DNA from: Comamonadaceae bacterium
Lineage (GTDB): Bacteria > Pseudomonadota > Gammaproteobacteria > Burkholderiales > Burkholderiaceae_C
Length of the DNA: 5,849 bases
Direction of reading: 5' to 3'
Assembly: GCA_947455585.1 (NCBI GenBank)
Contig: CANGOY010000135.1
Location: forward strand, 1-5,849
Shown here one piece after another: positions 1 to 4,842 of this stretch. The notes beneath the pieces are model-generated. The model saw only the letters and a program-made list of their open reading frames with translations, was not told where the DNA came from and searched no databases. Every line of letters starts with the position of its first letter. The stretch's first letter is position 1. A program made the translations under genes and the position numbers.

Positions 1-397
1 AAATGGGGTGGGTGAGGGCGAACGTCGTGTCAAAGTGGTCGATAAAGATGACCCGAACGGCATGCGCTCCATCACGCTGGTGCGCGTAGCCCGTACCGTG
101 GGGCCTTATACCTTGCTGGAAGTGACCATCAAAACCGGCCGCACCCACCAAATTCGTGTGCACTTGGCCAGCCAAGGCCACCCGATTGCGGGTGACGACA
201 AATACGGCGACTTTGAACACAACAAACTGCTGCACAAAATGGGCCTCAAGCGCATGTTCTTGCACGCGTGGCAGCTCAAGTTCCAGCATCCGCAAAGCCA
301 CCGCCCCGTCAGCCTGCAAGCGCCGCTGCCGCCAGAGCTGAAAAACTTTGTGGACGGCATTCAGCCGCCCATCATTCAACCGCACCTCGACGTATGA
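1..397 (+). CDS. rluC: Ribosomal large subunit pseudouridine synthase C, C-terminal part (5' end outside window)
   Basis: This is the last 131 codons (reading from base 2) of an RluA/RluC-family pseudouridine synthase. RluC is known to isomerise uridines near the peptidyl transferase centre of 23S rRNA (955, 2504 and 2580 in E. coli). The fragment shows the family C-terminal signature KTGRTHQIRVHL (fragment residues 44-55), then GHPIAGDDKYGD (59-70) and KRMFLHAWQLKF (83-94). The GDDKYGD...N...G-KR-FLHA pattern resembles E. coli RluC more than RluD. The S4-like RNA-binding domain and the catalytic HRLDKDTSG-type Asp motif would lie upstream and are not visible. The C-terminus (IQPPIIQPHLDV) extends slightly past the conserved core. 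The stop codon overlaps the start of the HAD gene by four bases, so the two are probably cotranscribed and translationally coupled. RluC versus another RluA-family member is the only real uncertainty. Confidence 0.9.
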   Translation, partial: NGVGEGERRVKVVDKDDPNGMRSITLVRVARTVGPYTLLEVTIKTGRTHQIRVHLASQGHPIAGDDKYGDFEHNKLLHKMGLKRMFLHAWQLKFQHPQSHRPVSLQAPLPPELKNFVDGIQPPIIQPHLDV

Positions 398-1059
398 CCA
401 CACGCCCGCGCCAGTTTGATTTGATTGCCTTCGACTGGGACGGCACGCTGTTTGACTCCACGCAAATCATCACCCGTTGCATTCAAGCTGCGGTGGTGGA
501 TGTGGGTGGGGCCAAGCCCACGGACGAGGCTGCTTCTTATGTGATTGGCATGGCGCTCATGCAGGCACTGGCTCACGCCGCGCCTGATGTGCCGCAAGAC
601 AAATACCCGCTGTTGGGTGAGCGCTACCGTTTCCATTACATGAAGCATGCCAACGACATTGCCTTGTTTGACGGCGTGTTGCCTTTACTGGCCGCTTTGC
701 GCGAACGCCACCATTGGTTGACGGTGGCCACAGGCAAAAGCCGCCGCGGTTTGGACGATGCCTTGCATACCGCCGAACTCAAAGGCGTGTTCGATGGCTC
801 GCGCACGGCGGATGAAACTGCAGGCAAGCCCCACCCACGCATGCTGCACGAGCTGATGCGCGAGTTTGGCGTGGAGCCCGAGCGCACCTTGATGATTGGC
901 GACACCACCCACGACCTGCAAATGGCCGTGAATGCGGGCTGCGCCAGTGTGGGTGTGAGCTACGGCGCGCACGACCACGGCCAGTTTGAACCCTTGAACC
1001 CACGATTCATCGCGCACTCTGTGAAGGAGTTGCACGACTGGTTGTTAGCCAACGCTTGA
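394..1059 (+). CDS. HAD-superfamily (subfamily IA) phosphatase, phosphoglycolate phosphatase-like
   Basis: This 221-residue protein belongs to the haloacid dehalogenase superfamily of cytoplasmic phosphohydrolases that use an aspartyl-phosphate intermediate. All four motifs are visible: motif I DWDGTLFDS (nucleophile D14, acid/base D16), motif II T113 in VATGKS, motif III K145 in GKPHP, and motif IV IGDTTHD (168-174) with D170 and D174 to bind Mg2+. Residues from about 22 to 95 form the helical C1 cap expected of subfamily IA. Substrate cannot be read from sequence; Gph- and PpaX-like members act on phosphoglycolate or pyrophosphate, but many relatives are uncharacterised. The ATG at 394 is chosen because it makes an ATGA overlap with the rluC stop and puts the nucleophile at residue 14. 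An in-frame upstream start at 268 would lie deep inside rluC. There is no Shine-Dalgarno sequence, which fits translational coupling to rluC. The gene is tightly linked to the Rieske gene downstream. Confidence 0.9.
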   Translation: MTTRPRQFDLIAFDWDGTLFDSTQIITRCIQAAVVDVGGAKPTDEAASYVIGMALMQALAHAAPDVPQDKYPLLGERYRFHYMKHANDIALFDGVLPLLAALRERHHWLTVATGKSRRGLDDALHTAELKGVFDGSRTADETAGKPHPRMLHELMREFGVEPERTLMIGDTTHDLQMAVNAGCASVGVSYGAHDHGQFEPLNPRFIAHSVKELHDWLLANA

Positions 1060-1448
1060 TGGCCATGACTGACTTTGCTTCTCAAGTGATGCCCTTGTGC
1101 AACAGCGTTGACTTGGCCGAAGGTGGCCGAGCCGTGCCGTTTGACGTGGTATTTGCGGGTCAAACCTGCCGCGCCTTTGCCATTCGTTTTGAAGGCCAGC
1201 CTCATGCTTACCTCAACCGCTGCACCCATGTGGCGATGGAGATGGACTTTCAGCCTGACCAATTTTTTGACGCATCAGGCCGCTGGCTGCTGTGCGCCAC
1301 CCACGGCGCTGAATACGCGCCAGACACAGGTGAATGTGCAGGCGGCCCCTGCCGTGGCGGCTTGGTGAAAATTGGCCTCTCTGAGTCCGATGGCGTTGTC
1401 CACTGGCATACTGCGTACAACTTGAAACCTTTCGAATTTCTAGATTAA
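1059..1448 (+). CDS. Small single-domain Rieske [2Fe-2S] protein
   Basis: This 129-residue soluble protein has one Rieske iron-sulfur site: C55-x-H57 (RCTHVAM) and C79-x2-H82 (LLCATHG). The two halves bind a [2Fe-2S] cluster through two Cys and two His. The 21-residue spacer is longer than the 15-17 of many Rieske ferredoxins. The following GAEYAPDTGECAGGPCRGG (83-101) matches the usual G-x-Y-x-P-x-TG-x-C-x-GP segment, and C93 and C98 are extra cysteines. No signal peptide or membrane segment is seen, so it is probably cytoplasmic, unlike cytochrome bc1 Rieske subunits. Homology supports electron transfer, but no oxygenase or reductase partner lies nearby. The ATG at 1059 overlaps the HAD stop (TGATG); ATG 1065 in the same frame is possible. 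AGGAG at 1026-1030 is too far upstream to serve as a normal Shine-Dalgarno, so start-stop coupling is inferred. Confidence 0.88.
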   Translation: MAMTDFASQVMPLCNSVDLAEGGRAVPFDVVFAGQTCRAFAIRFEGQPHAYLNRCTHVAMEMDFQPDQFFDASGRWLLCATHGAEYAPDTGECAGGPCRGGLVKIGLSESDGVVHWHTAYNLKPFEFLD

Positions 1449-1449
1449 T
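1422..1449 (+). promoter_or_regulatory. Possible weak promoter for the S49 peptidase gene
   Basis: TTGAAA (1422-1427, close to TTGACA) is followed after 16 bases by ATTAAT (1444-1449, four of six matches to TATAAT). It lies in an AT-rich patch at the end of the Rieske gene, 18 bases before the peptidase start. It could supply transcription independent of rluC, but the -10 match is poor and read-through from upstream is equally likely. Confidence 0.25.
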
Positions 1450-1467
1450 TTGTGAAAAGCTACTGAT

Positions 1468-2436
1468 ATGTCTGAACATCACGCAAACCCCGAAAATCCC
1501 AGCCACAAAACGGTGTGGGAGCGCGACACCTTAGAGCGTTTGGCATTTGCCACATTGGCCGAGCAACGTGCCAGCCGCCGCTGGCGCATCTTTTTCCGCT
1601 TTGCGTGGTTGGCGTTGGTTATTGTTTTGCTTTGGACGGGCGCACACAAAGGCGGCATGGGCGGTTCTAGCCCCAGCCAGCCACACACCGCTGTGGTCGC
1701 CATCAAAGGCGAAATTGCCGATGGGGCCGATGCCAGCGCCGAGTGGGTGGTAACCGCTTTGCGCGCTGCGTTTGAAGACGAAGGCTCACAAGCCGTGGTG
1801 TTGCAAATCAACTCGCCCGGTGGCAGCCCTGTGCAAGCCGGCATCATCAACGACGAAATTCGCCGCTTGAAAGAAAAGCACAAAAAGCCGGTGTACGCCG
1901 TGGTGGAAGAGTCGTGTGCTTCGGCGGCTTATTACATCGCTGTGGCAGCGGATGAGATTTATGTGGATAAGGCCAGCATCGTGGGCAGCATTGGCGTGCT
2001 GATGGATGGTTTTGGCTTTACCGGTTTGATGGACAAGCTCGGCGTGGAGCGCCGCCTGATGACCGCTGGTGTCAACAAAGGTTTCTTAGACCCCTTCAGC
2101 CCACAAACCAAAAACCAACGTGCCCACGCACAAACTTTGCTGGACCAAATTCACCAGCAGTTCATCCAAGTGGTGCGCGATGGCCGTGGCAAGCGCCTGA
2201 AAGAAACGCCAGAGTTGTTCAGCGGTTTGTTCTGGAGTGGTGAACAAGCCGTAGACCTCGGCCTGGCCGATGGCTTAGGCAACCTGGACTACGTGGCCCG
2301 CGAAATTGTGAAAGCCGAAGACATCATCGACTACACCCGCCACGAAAACGTGGCTGAGCGTTTGGCCAAGCGCTTTGGCGCAGCCATGGGTGAAGGCGCT
2401 GTGCGTGCGATGCAAACCATGCCTGCCGTGCGTTGA
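1468..2436 (+). CDS. S49-family membrane peptidase (SppA-like signal peptide peptidase)
   Basis: This 322-residue protein is a short, single-domain S49 peptidase, comparable in size to Bacillus SppA and about half of E. coli SppA. Positively charged RASRRWR (35-41) precedes one hydrophobic segment at about 42-58, so it is probably a signal anchor with the catalytic domain in the periplasm. The ClpP-like fold shows NSPGG (115-119), the presumed nucleophile S152 in CASAAYYIA (150-158), VGSIGV (172-177), and the presumed general base K204 in GVNKGFLDPF. S49 enzymes use a Ser-Lys dyad to degrade signal peptide remnants or membrane-associated peptides. The nucleophile motif reads SAAYY instead of the common SGGYY. 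The gene starts 19 bases after the Rieske stop with only a weak GAAAAG (1454-1459) as ribosome binding site. Terminator 2492-2515 follows. sohB is less likely because the length and motifs fit short SppA better. Confidence 0.92.
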   Translation: MSEHHANPENPSHKTVWERDTLERLAFATLAEQRASRRWRIFFRFAWLALVIVLLWTGAHKGGMGGSSPSQPHTAVVAIKGEIADGADASAEWVVTALRAAFEDEGSQAVVLQINSPGGSPVQAGIINDEIRRLKEKHKKPVYAVVEESCASAAYYIAVAADEIYVDKASIVGSIGVLMDGFGFTGLMDKLGVERRLMTAGVNKGFLDPFSPQTKNQRAHAQTLLDQIHQQFIQVVRDGRGKRLKETPELFSGLFWSGEQAVDLGLADGLGNLDYVAREIVKAEDIIDYTRHENVAERLAKRFGAAMGEGAVRAMQTMPAVR

Positions 2437-2459
2437 TGTGCGTTGCTAGGTCGATGGAC

Positions 2460-2477
2460 GCGAACGATTAAGTTCGC
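2460..2477 (+). repeat. Small inverted repeat downstream of the S49 gene
   Basis: GCGAAC (2460-2465) and GTTCGC (2472-2477) are perfect 6-base inverted arms around a 6-base loop. They lie between the peptidase stop and the main terminator. No U-tract follows, so this is not an independent terminator; it may stabilise the transcript 3' end or be chance. Confidence 0.35.
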
Positions 2478-2491
2478 CGCCGTGCCAAAGA

Positions 2492-2515
2492 AAAAGGCTC
2501 CGAGAGGAGCCTTTT
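2492..2515. terminator. Bidirectional intrinsic terminator between convergent genes
   Basis: AAAAGGCTCC (2492-2501) pairs with GGAGCCTTTT (2506-2515) around a GAGA loop (2502-2505), a GNRA tetraloop on the plus strand. On the plus strand the GC stem is followed by TTTTCTC. On the minus strand it is followed by TTTTTCTTT, the better U-tract. The site is 55 bases after the S49 stop and about 29 bases beyond the methyltransferase stop, so it can end both converging transcripts. Confidence 0.88.
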
Positions 2516-2544
2516 CTCATGGTGATTCGTCGGCAAACTGAGTC

Positions 2545-3315
2545 TTACTTGCCAATCAAAAATACTGTCGGCTCACCTGAGATTTGCGCCTTGCTCACAC
2601 TGCGCCATGCCTGCACAGTTTTGCATTGCACTTGCATGCTGGCCATGGTCAAGCCGCTGGCGCGTGCCAAGCGGGTGTTGCCTTGCAGGCCGTTGACCAA
2701 GGCTTCCCACAAGGCTTGGTTGCGGTAAGGCGTTTCAATGAACATTTGCGTTTGGCCGTGTTTGGCTGCGAGGTTTTCCAGTTCGCGCAAACGCTGCGTG
2801 CGTGCCGTAGCGTCTTGCGGCAAGTAGCCCACAAACGCAAAGTTTTGGCCGTTCAAACCACTGGCGGCCAAGGCCAGCAGCAGCGACACGGGGCCGACCA
2901 GCGGCACCACGCGAATGCCCAGCTCATGCGCGGCGCGCACCACCGATGAGCCGGGGTCAGCCACCGCAGGCATGCCTGCTTCGCTGACCAAGCCCACATC
3001 GTGGCCAGCCAAGGCTGCTTTGAGCATTGGCTTGGCATCAAACTCACCCGTGTGGTCGCCTTTTTTGTGCACCTCGCGGGGCAGCTCGGTGATGGTGTTT
3101 TCTTGAATGGTTTTGGCCAGCGGCACATGGGCATCGACCCGCTTTAAGAAGGCGCGCGTGCTTTTGGCGTTTTCGGTAATCCAATGCGTCACACCAGCGG
3201 CGACGCGCAGGGTTTCTTGCGGCAGCACATCGGTGATGGGGGCTTGGGTGTCGCAGCCAAAGTCGAGCGGGGTGGGCACGAGGTAAAGCGTGCCTTTTTG
3301 CGTGGTTGCGGTCAT
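2545..3315 (-). CDS. RsmI-like SAM-dependent methyltransferase (tetrapyrrole methylase fold)
   Basis: This 256-residue protein is homologous to RsmI (YraL), which methylates the 2'-oxygen of C1402 in 16S rRNA. Visible family features are GTLYLVPTPL at the N-terminus (8-17), SEAGMPAVADPG (111-122) in the glycine-rich cofactor region, VVPLVGPVSLLLALAASGL (136-154), FVGYLP (161-166), and FIETPYRN (192-199) matching the RsmI F-x-E-S/T-P-H/Y-R motif. It differs from classical RsmI: the early EDTR-type motif reads ITENAKSTR (46-54), and the protein is somewhat shorter. It is therefore probably a paralog with another or additional target, and the symbol rsmI is withheld. It overlaps the maf stop by four bases (ATGA). 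An AGGAG lies 10 bases before the ATG on the minus strand (3326-3330 as CTCCT on plus), which decides the start. The bidirectional terminator follows the gene. Confidence 0.85.
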   Translation of the reverse strand: MTATTQKGTLYLVPTPLDFGCDTQAPITDVLPQETLRVAAGVTHWITENAKSTRAFLKRVDAHVPLAKTIQENTITELPREVHKKGDHTGEFDAKPMLKAALAGHDVGLVSEAGMPAVADPGSSVVRAAHELGIRVVPLVGPVSLLLALAASGLNGQNFAFVGYLPQDATARTQRLRELENLAAKHGQTQMFIETPYRNQALWEALVNGLQGNTRLARASGLTMASMQVQCKTVQAWRSVSKAQISGEPTVFLIGK

Positions 3316-3917
3316 GGCTTCATGGCTCCTAACAAGTCAATTCCCGCGGCACGCAGGAGGCGGGCGGTGCGAATCATCGGTAGTCCAATGAGGGCGGTGG
3401 GGTCGTCGTTGTCGATGGCGTCGAGCAGGGCAATGCCTAGGCCTTCGCTCTTGGCGCTTCCGGCGCAGTCGTAAGGTTCTTCGGCGCGCAAGTAAGCTTC
3501 AATTTCGGCATCGCTCAGGTCGCGAAAGCGAACCTTGATTTGGGCGAGTTCGGTTTGTTCAAACTGGCTGTCCATGCAGACCACGGACACCGCGGTTTGA
3601 AACACCACGGTTTGGCCACGCATGCGTTGCAGTTGGACTACCGCACGTTCATGTGTACCAGGCTTGCCCAAGGGTTCGCCGTTGAGGTCAGCCACTTGGT
3701 CTGAGCCAATCACCACCGCGCTGGGGTGAAGCGCGGCTACGGCTTTGGCTTTGGCCAAAGCCAAACGGGTTGCAAGGGCGTGTGGGGCTTCGCCTGATAG
3801 TGGCGTTTCGTCCACATCGGGGCTGACCACGTCAAAAGGAACGCGCAAACGCTCAAGTAGTTCGCGGCGGTATCGGGAGGTAGAGCCCAAAATCAGGGCG
3901 CGTTGTGCAATAGACAT
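3312..3917 (-). CDS. maf: Maf-family nucleotide pyrophosphatase, YceF (m7GTP) type
   Basis: This 201-residue cytoplasmic protein belongs to the Maf/HAM1-like nucleotide pyrophosphatases. The family hydrolyses non-canonical or modified nucleoside triphosphates to monophosphate and pyrophosphate; the YceF branch prefers 7-methyl-GTP. The visible signatures are GSTSRYRR (11-18), SPDVDETP (32-39), IGSDQV (70-75) with catalytic D73, GKP (84-86), and CAGSAKSEGLGI (151-162). The CAGSxKSEG block is what separates YceF-type proteins from the dTTP/UTP-specific YhdE type (inference from family knowledge). Length is typical. It is the first gene of a minus-strand pair with the RsmI-like methyltransferase and is divergent from yceD across a 26-base gap, the same neighbourhood as E. 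coli yceF. No Shine-Dalgarno precedes the ATG (CCACCC immediately upstream), so initiation may be leaderless or otherwise non-canonical. Confidence 0.93.
   Translation of the reverse strand: MSIAQRALILGSTSRYRRELLERLRVPFDVVSPDVDETPLSGEAPHALATRLALAKAKAVAALHPSAVVIGSDQVADLNGEPLGKPGTHERAVVQLQRMRGQTVVFQTAVSVVCMDSQFEQTELAQIKVRFRDLSDAEIEAYLRAEEPYDCAGSAKSEGLGIALLDAIDNDDPTALIGLPMIRTARLLRAAGIDLLGAMKP
3326..3330 (-). promoter_or_regulatory. Shine-Dalgarno of the RsmI-like gene
   Basis: AGGAG on the minus strand lies inside the end of maf, 10 bases before the ATG at 3315. It supports this start over the nearer ATG at 3323, which is in a different frame. Re-initiation at the ATGA overlap may add to it. 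Confidence 0.6.
3744..3765. repeat. 22-bp perfect palindrome inside maf
   Basis: Bases 3744-3754 (TTTGGCTTTGG) are the exact reverse complement of 3755-3765. It falls on maf codons for Leu-Ala-Leu-Ala-Lys-Ala-Lys, where alternating Leu/Ala and Ala/Lys codons create the symmetry. The RLA-x-x-KA region is conserved in Maf proteins, so protein constraint is the simplest cause. A hairpin of nine base pairs with a 4-base loop is possible in RNA. Confidence 0.8.
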
Positions 3918-3943
3918 GGGTGGATTCTCTTACACTGGCGCGC
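3918..3943. promoter_or_regulatory. 26-base divergent intergenic region, maf / yceD
   Basis: The gap holds TACACT (3931-3936) ending 7 bases before the yceD ATG, and on the minus strand GAGAAT (plus ATTCTC, 3924-3929) ending 6 bases before the maf ATG. Both are partial -10 matches placed where transcription would begin at or near the start codon. No convincing -35 or Shine-Dalgarno is visible for either gene. Promoters for both must lie here or inside the opposite coding regions. Confidence 0.35.
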
Positions 3944-4483
3944 ATGCAAACACCAAAGAACCTTCACGCCCTCGATGTCAAAGCCTTTGCCAAAGCGCAA
4001 ATGCACCTTGAGGGCGACACACCCGTGGCAGAGTTTGAGCGCTTGGTCGCAGACTGCAGCGGCGAGGTGACGGGCCATGTGTCATGGTCAGCGCAAGGCG
4101 CCATTGACCCCGAGCAGCGCGGCAAAGACGACGCCTGGTTGCACTTGGAAGCCAAATCCACCGTGCCTTTGACCTGCCAGCGCTGCTTGCACCCCGTGCC
4201 GGTAGAGTTGCTAATTGAGCAAGACTTCCGCTTTGTGGCCGACGAAGCGACCGCCTTGGCCGAAGACGACGAGTCTGATGAAGACCTGTTGGTCATGGAG
4301 GACAGCTTCGATTTGATGGCATTGATTGAGGACGAGCTGCTGATGAGCTTGCCTTTGGTGCCCATGCATCCTGCGTGCTTGAGTGAGCAGGCACCAACTT
4401 CGCAAGAAGAAGAGGCCATCTTGGCTGAGGTCAAACCCAACCCATTTGCCGTGCTGGCGTCGCTCAAAACGCGCAAGCACTAA
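3944..4483 (+). CDS. yceD: YceD / DUF177 family protein
   Basis: This 179-residue soluble protein belongs to the DUF177 (YceD) family, which has been linked to 23S rRNA accumulation in bacteria and plastids; its biochemical activity is not settled. The visible hallmarks are VPLTCQRCLHPV (74-85) with the C78-x2-C81 pair, an acidic middle (AEDDESDED, 106-114), the ELLMSLPLVPMH segment (131-142) followed by C145, and the C-terminal NPFAVLASLK (166-175). The three cysteines could bind metal, but this is inference. The ATG at 3944 is chosen; an in-frame GTG at 3920 would add eight residues not typical of the family and also lacks a Shine-Dalgarno. The gene lies directly upstream of rpmF, as is usual in proteobacteria, and the rpmF promoter begins at its stop codon. 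Confidence 0.9.
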   Translation: MQTPKNLHALDVKAFAKAQMHLEGDTPVAEFERLVADCSGEVTGHVSWSAQGAIDPEQRGKDDAWLHLEAKSTVPLTCQRCLHPVPVELLIEQDFRFVADEATALAEDDESDEDLLVMEDSFDLMALIEDELLMSLPLVPMHPACLSEQAPTSQEEEAILAEVKPNPFAVLASLKTRKH

Positions 4484-4513
4484 GACCCAAGGAGTTGGGC
4501 TATAATCTTAGGC
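4478..4513 (+). promoter_or_regulatory. Promoter of rpmF (perfect -10 TATAAT)
   Basis: A consensus TATAAT lies at 4501-4506, 18 bases after the yceD stop, with transcription expected to begin around 4513. No good -35 is seen at 16-18 base spacing (CACTAA at 4478-4483 is a poor match), so an activator or strong -10 use may compensate. CCCAA (4486-4490) and TTGGG (4495-4499) form a short inverted repeat around GGAG within the spacer. The implied leader is about 70 bases. Confidence 0.75.
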
Positions 4514-4534
4514 TTCGTGTCACGCTGACCTTTG

Positions 4535-4552
4535 GTTGGTTTGTGGCCCAAC
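4535..4552 (+). promoter_or_regulatory. Possible hairpin in the rpmF mRNA leader
   Basis: GTTGG (4535-4539) can pair with CCAAC (4548-4552) around an 8-base loop, followed by the palindrome GGTTAACC (4553-4560). It lies in the leader upstream of the Shine-Dalgarno and does not cover it. A regulatory role, for example autogenous control by a ribosomal protein, is only speculation. Confidence 0.3.
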
Positions 4553-4573
4553 GGTTAACCCACATTTAGTTCC

Positions 4574-4578
4574 AGGAG
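4574..4578 (+). promoter_or_regulatory. Strong Shine-Dalgarno of rpmF
   Basis: AGGAG lies 6 bases before the rpmF ATG. It is the clearest ribosome binding site in the window, in contrast with the weak or absent sites of yceD, maf and the HAD gene. It fits high expression of a ribosomal protein. Confidence 0.85.
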
Positions 4579-4584
4579 CCGATC

Positions 4585-4767
4585 ATGGCTGTTCAACAAA
4601 ACAAAAAATCTCCTTCCAAGCGCGGCATGCACAATTCGCACACAGCGTTGACAGCTCCCGGTACAGCCGTTGAGCCAACGACTGGTGAAATCCACTTGCG
4701 TCATCACATCAGCCCCACTGGTTTTTACCGTGGTCGCAAAGTGTTGAAGACCAAGTCTGAAGCTTAA
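4585..4767 (+). CDS. rpmF: 50S ribosomal protein L32
   Basis: This 60-residue basic protein is bL32 of the large ribosomal subunit. It begins MAVQQNKKSPSKRGMHNSH, nearly the E. coli N-terminus, and contains GEIHLRHHI (34-42) and GFYRGRKVL (46-54). There are no cysteines, so it is the zinc-independent (C-minus) form, as in E. coli. Length is typical (57-60). It has its own promoter at 4501 and a strong AGGAG site. A terminator-like hairpin follows before plsX, consistent with L32 being needed in larger amounts than the lipid enzyme. The yceD-rpmF-plsX order is widely conserved in proteobacteria. Confidence 0.98.
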   Translation: MAVQQNKKSPSKRGMHNSHTALTAPGTAVEPTTGEIHLRHHISPTGFYRGRKVLKTKSEA

Positions 4768-4785
4768 TTACTTCATTCTTCATTG

Positions 4786-4825
4786 GCCCGTGGCTGTCTT
4801 TGGCGCCTCGGGCTTTTGTTTTTTT
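4786..4825 (+). terminator. Terminator-like hairpin / attenuator between rpmF and plsX
   Basis: GCCCG (4786-4790) pairs with CGGGC (4809-4813). Inside it, after one T-T mismatch, GGC (4792-4794) pairs with GCC (4805-4807) around a 10-base loop. The stem is followed at once by TTTTGTTTTTTT (4814-4825). This has the form of an intrinsic terminator 18 bases after the rpmF stop and 17 bases before the plsX start. Because plsX has no other obvious promoter, partial read-through is likely. Confidence 0.72.
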
Positions 4826-4842
4826 GACGAGAAGAAACCTGC

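Noticed and set aside
268..393. Upstream in-frame extension of the HAD gene
   Set aside because: It would overlap 130 bases of rluC and add an Ala/Pro/Arg-rich stretch before the nucleophile motif. The ATG at 394 with the ATGA overlap is far more plausible.
2428..2445. Direct repeat GTGCGTTG at the end of the S49 gene (2428-2435 and 2438-2445)
   Set aside because: Eight bases repeated once next to a stop codon is within chance expectation, and no insertion or attachment-site context is present.
2519..2728. Small plus-strand open frame after the terminator
   Set aside because: It overlaps the 3' part of the RsmI-like gene on the other strand, begins inside the terminator region, and encodes no recognisable protein.
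3964..4476. 170-codon open frame on the minus strand across yceD
   Set aside because: It is antisense to yceD, whose protein carries clear DUF177 motifs. The antisense product is a low-complexity Ser/Ala-rich sequence typical of a shadow frame.
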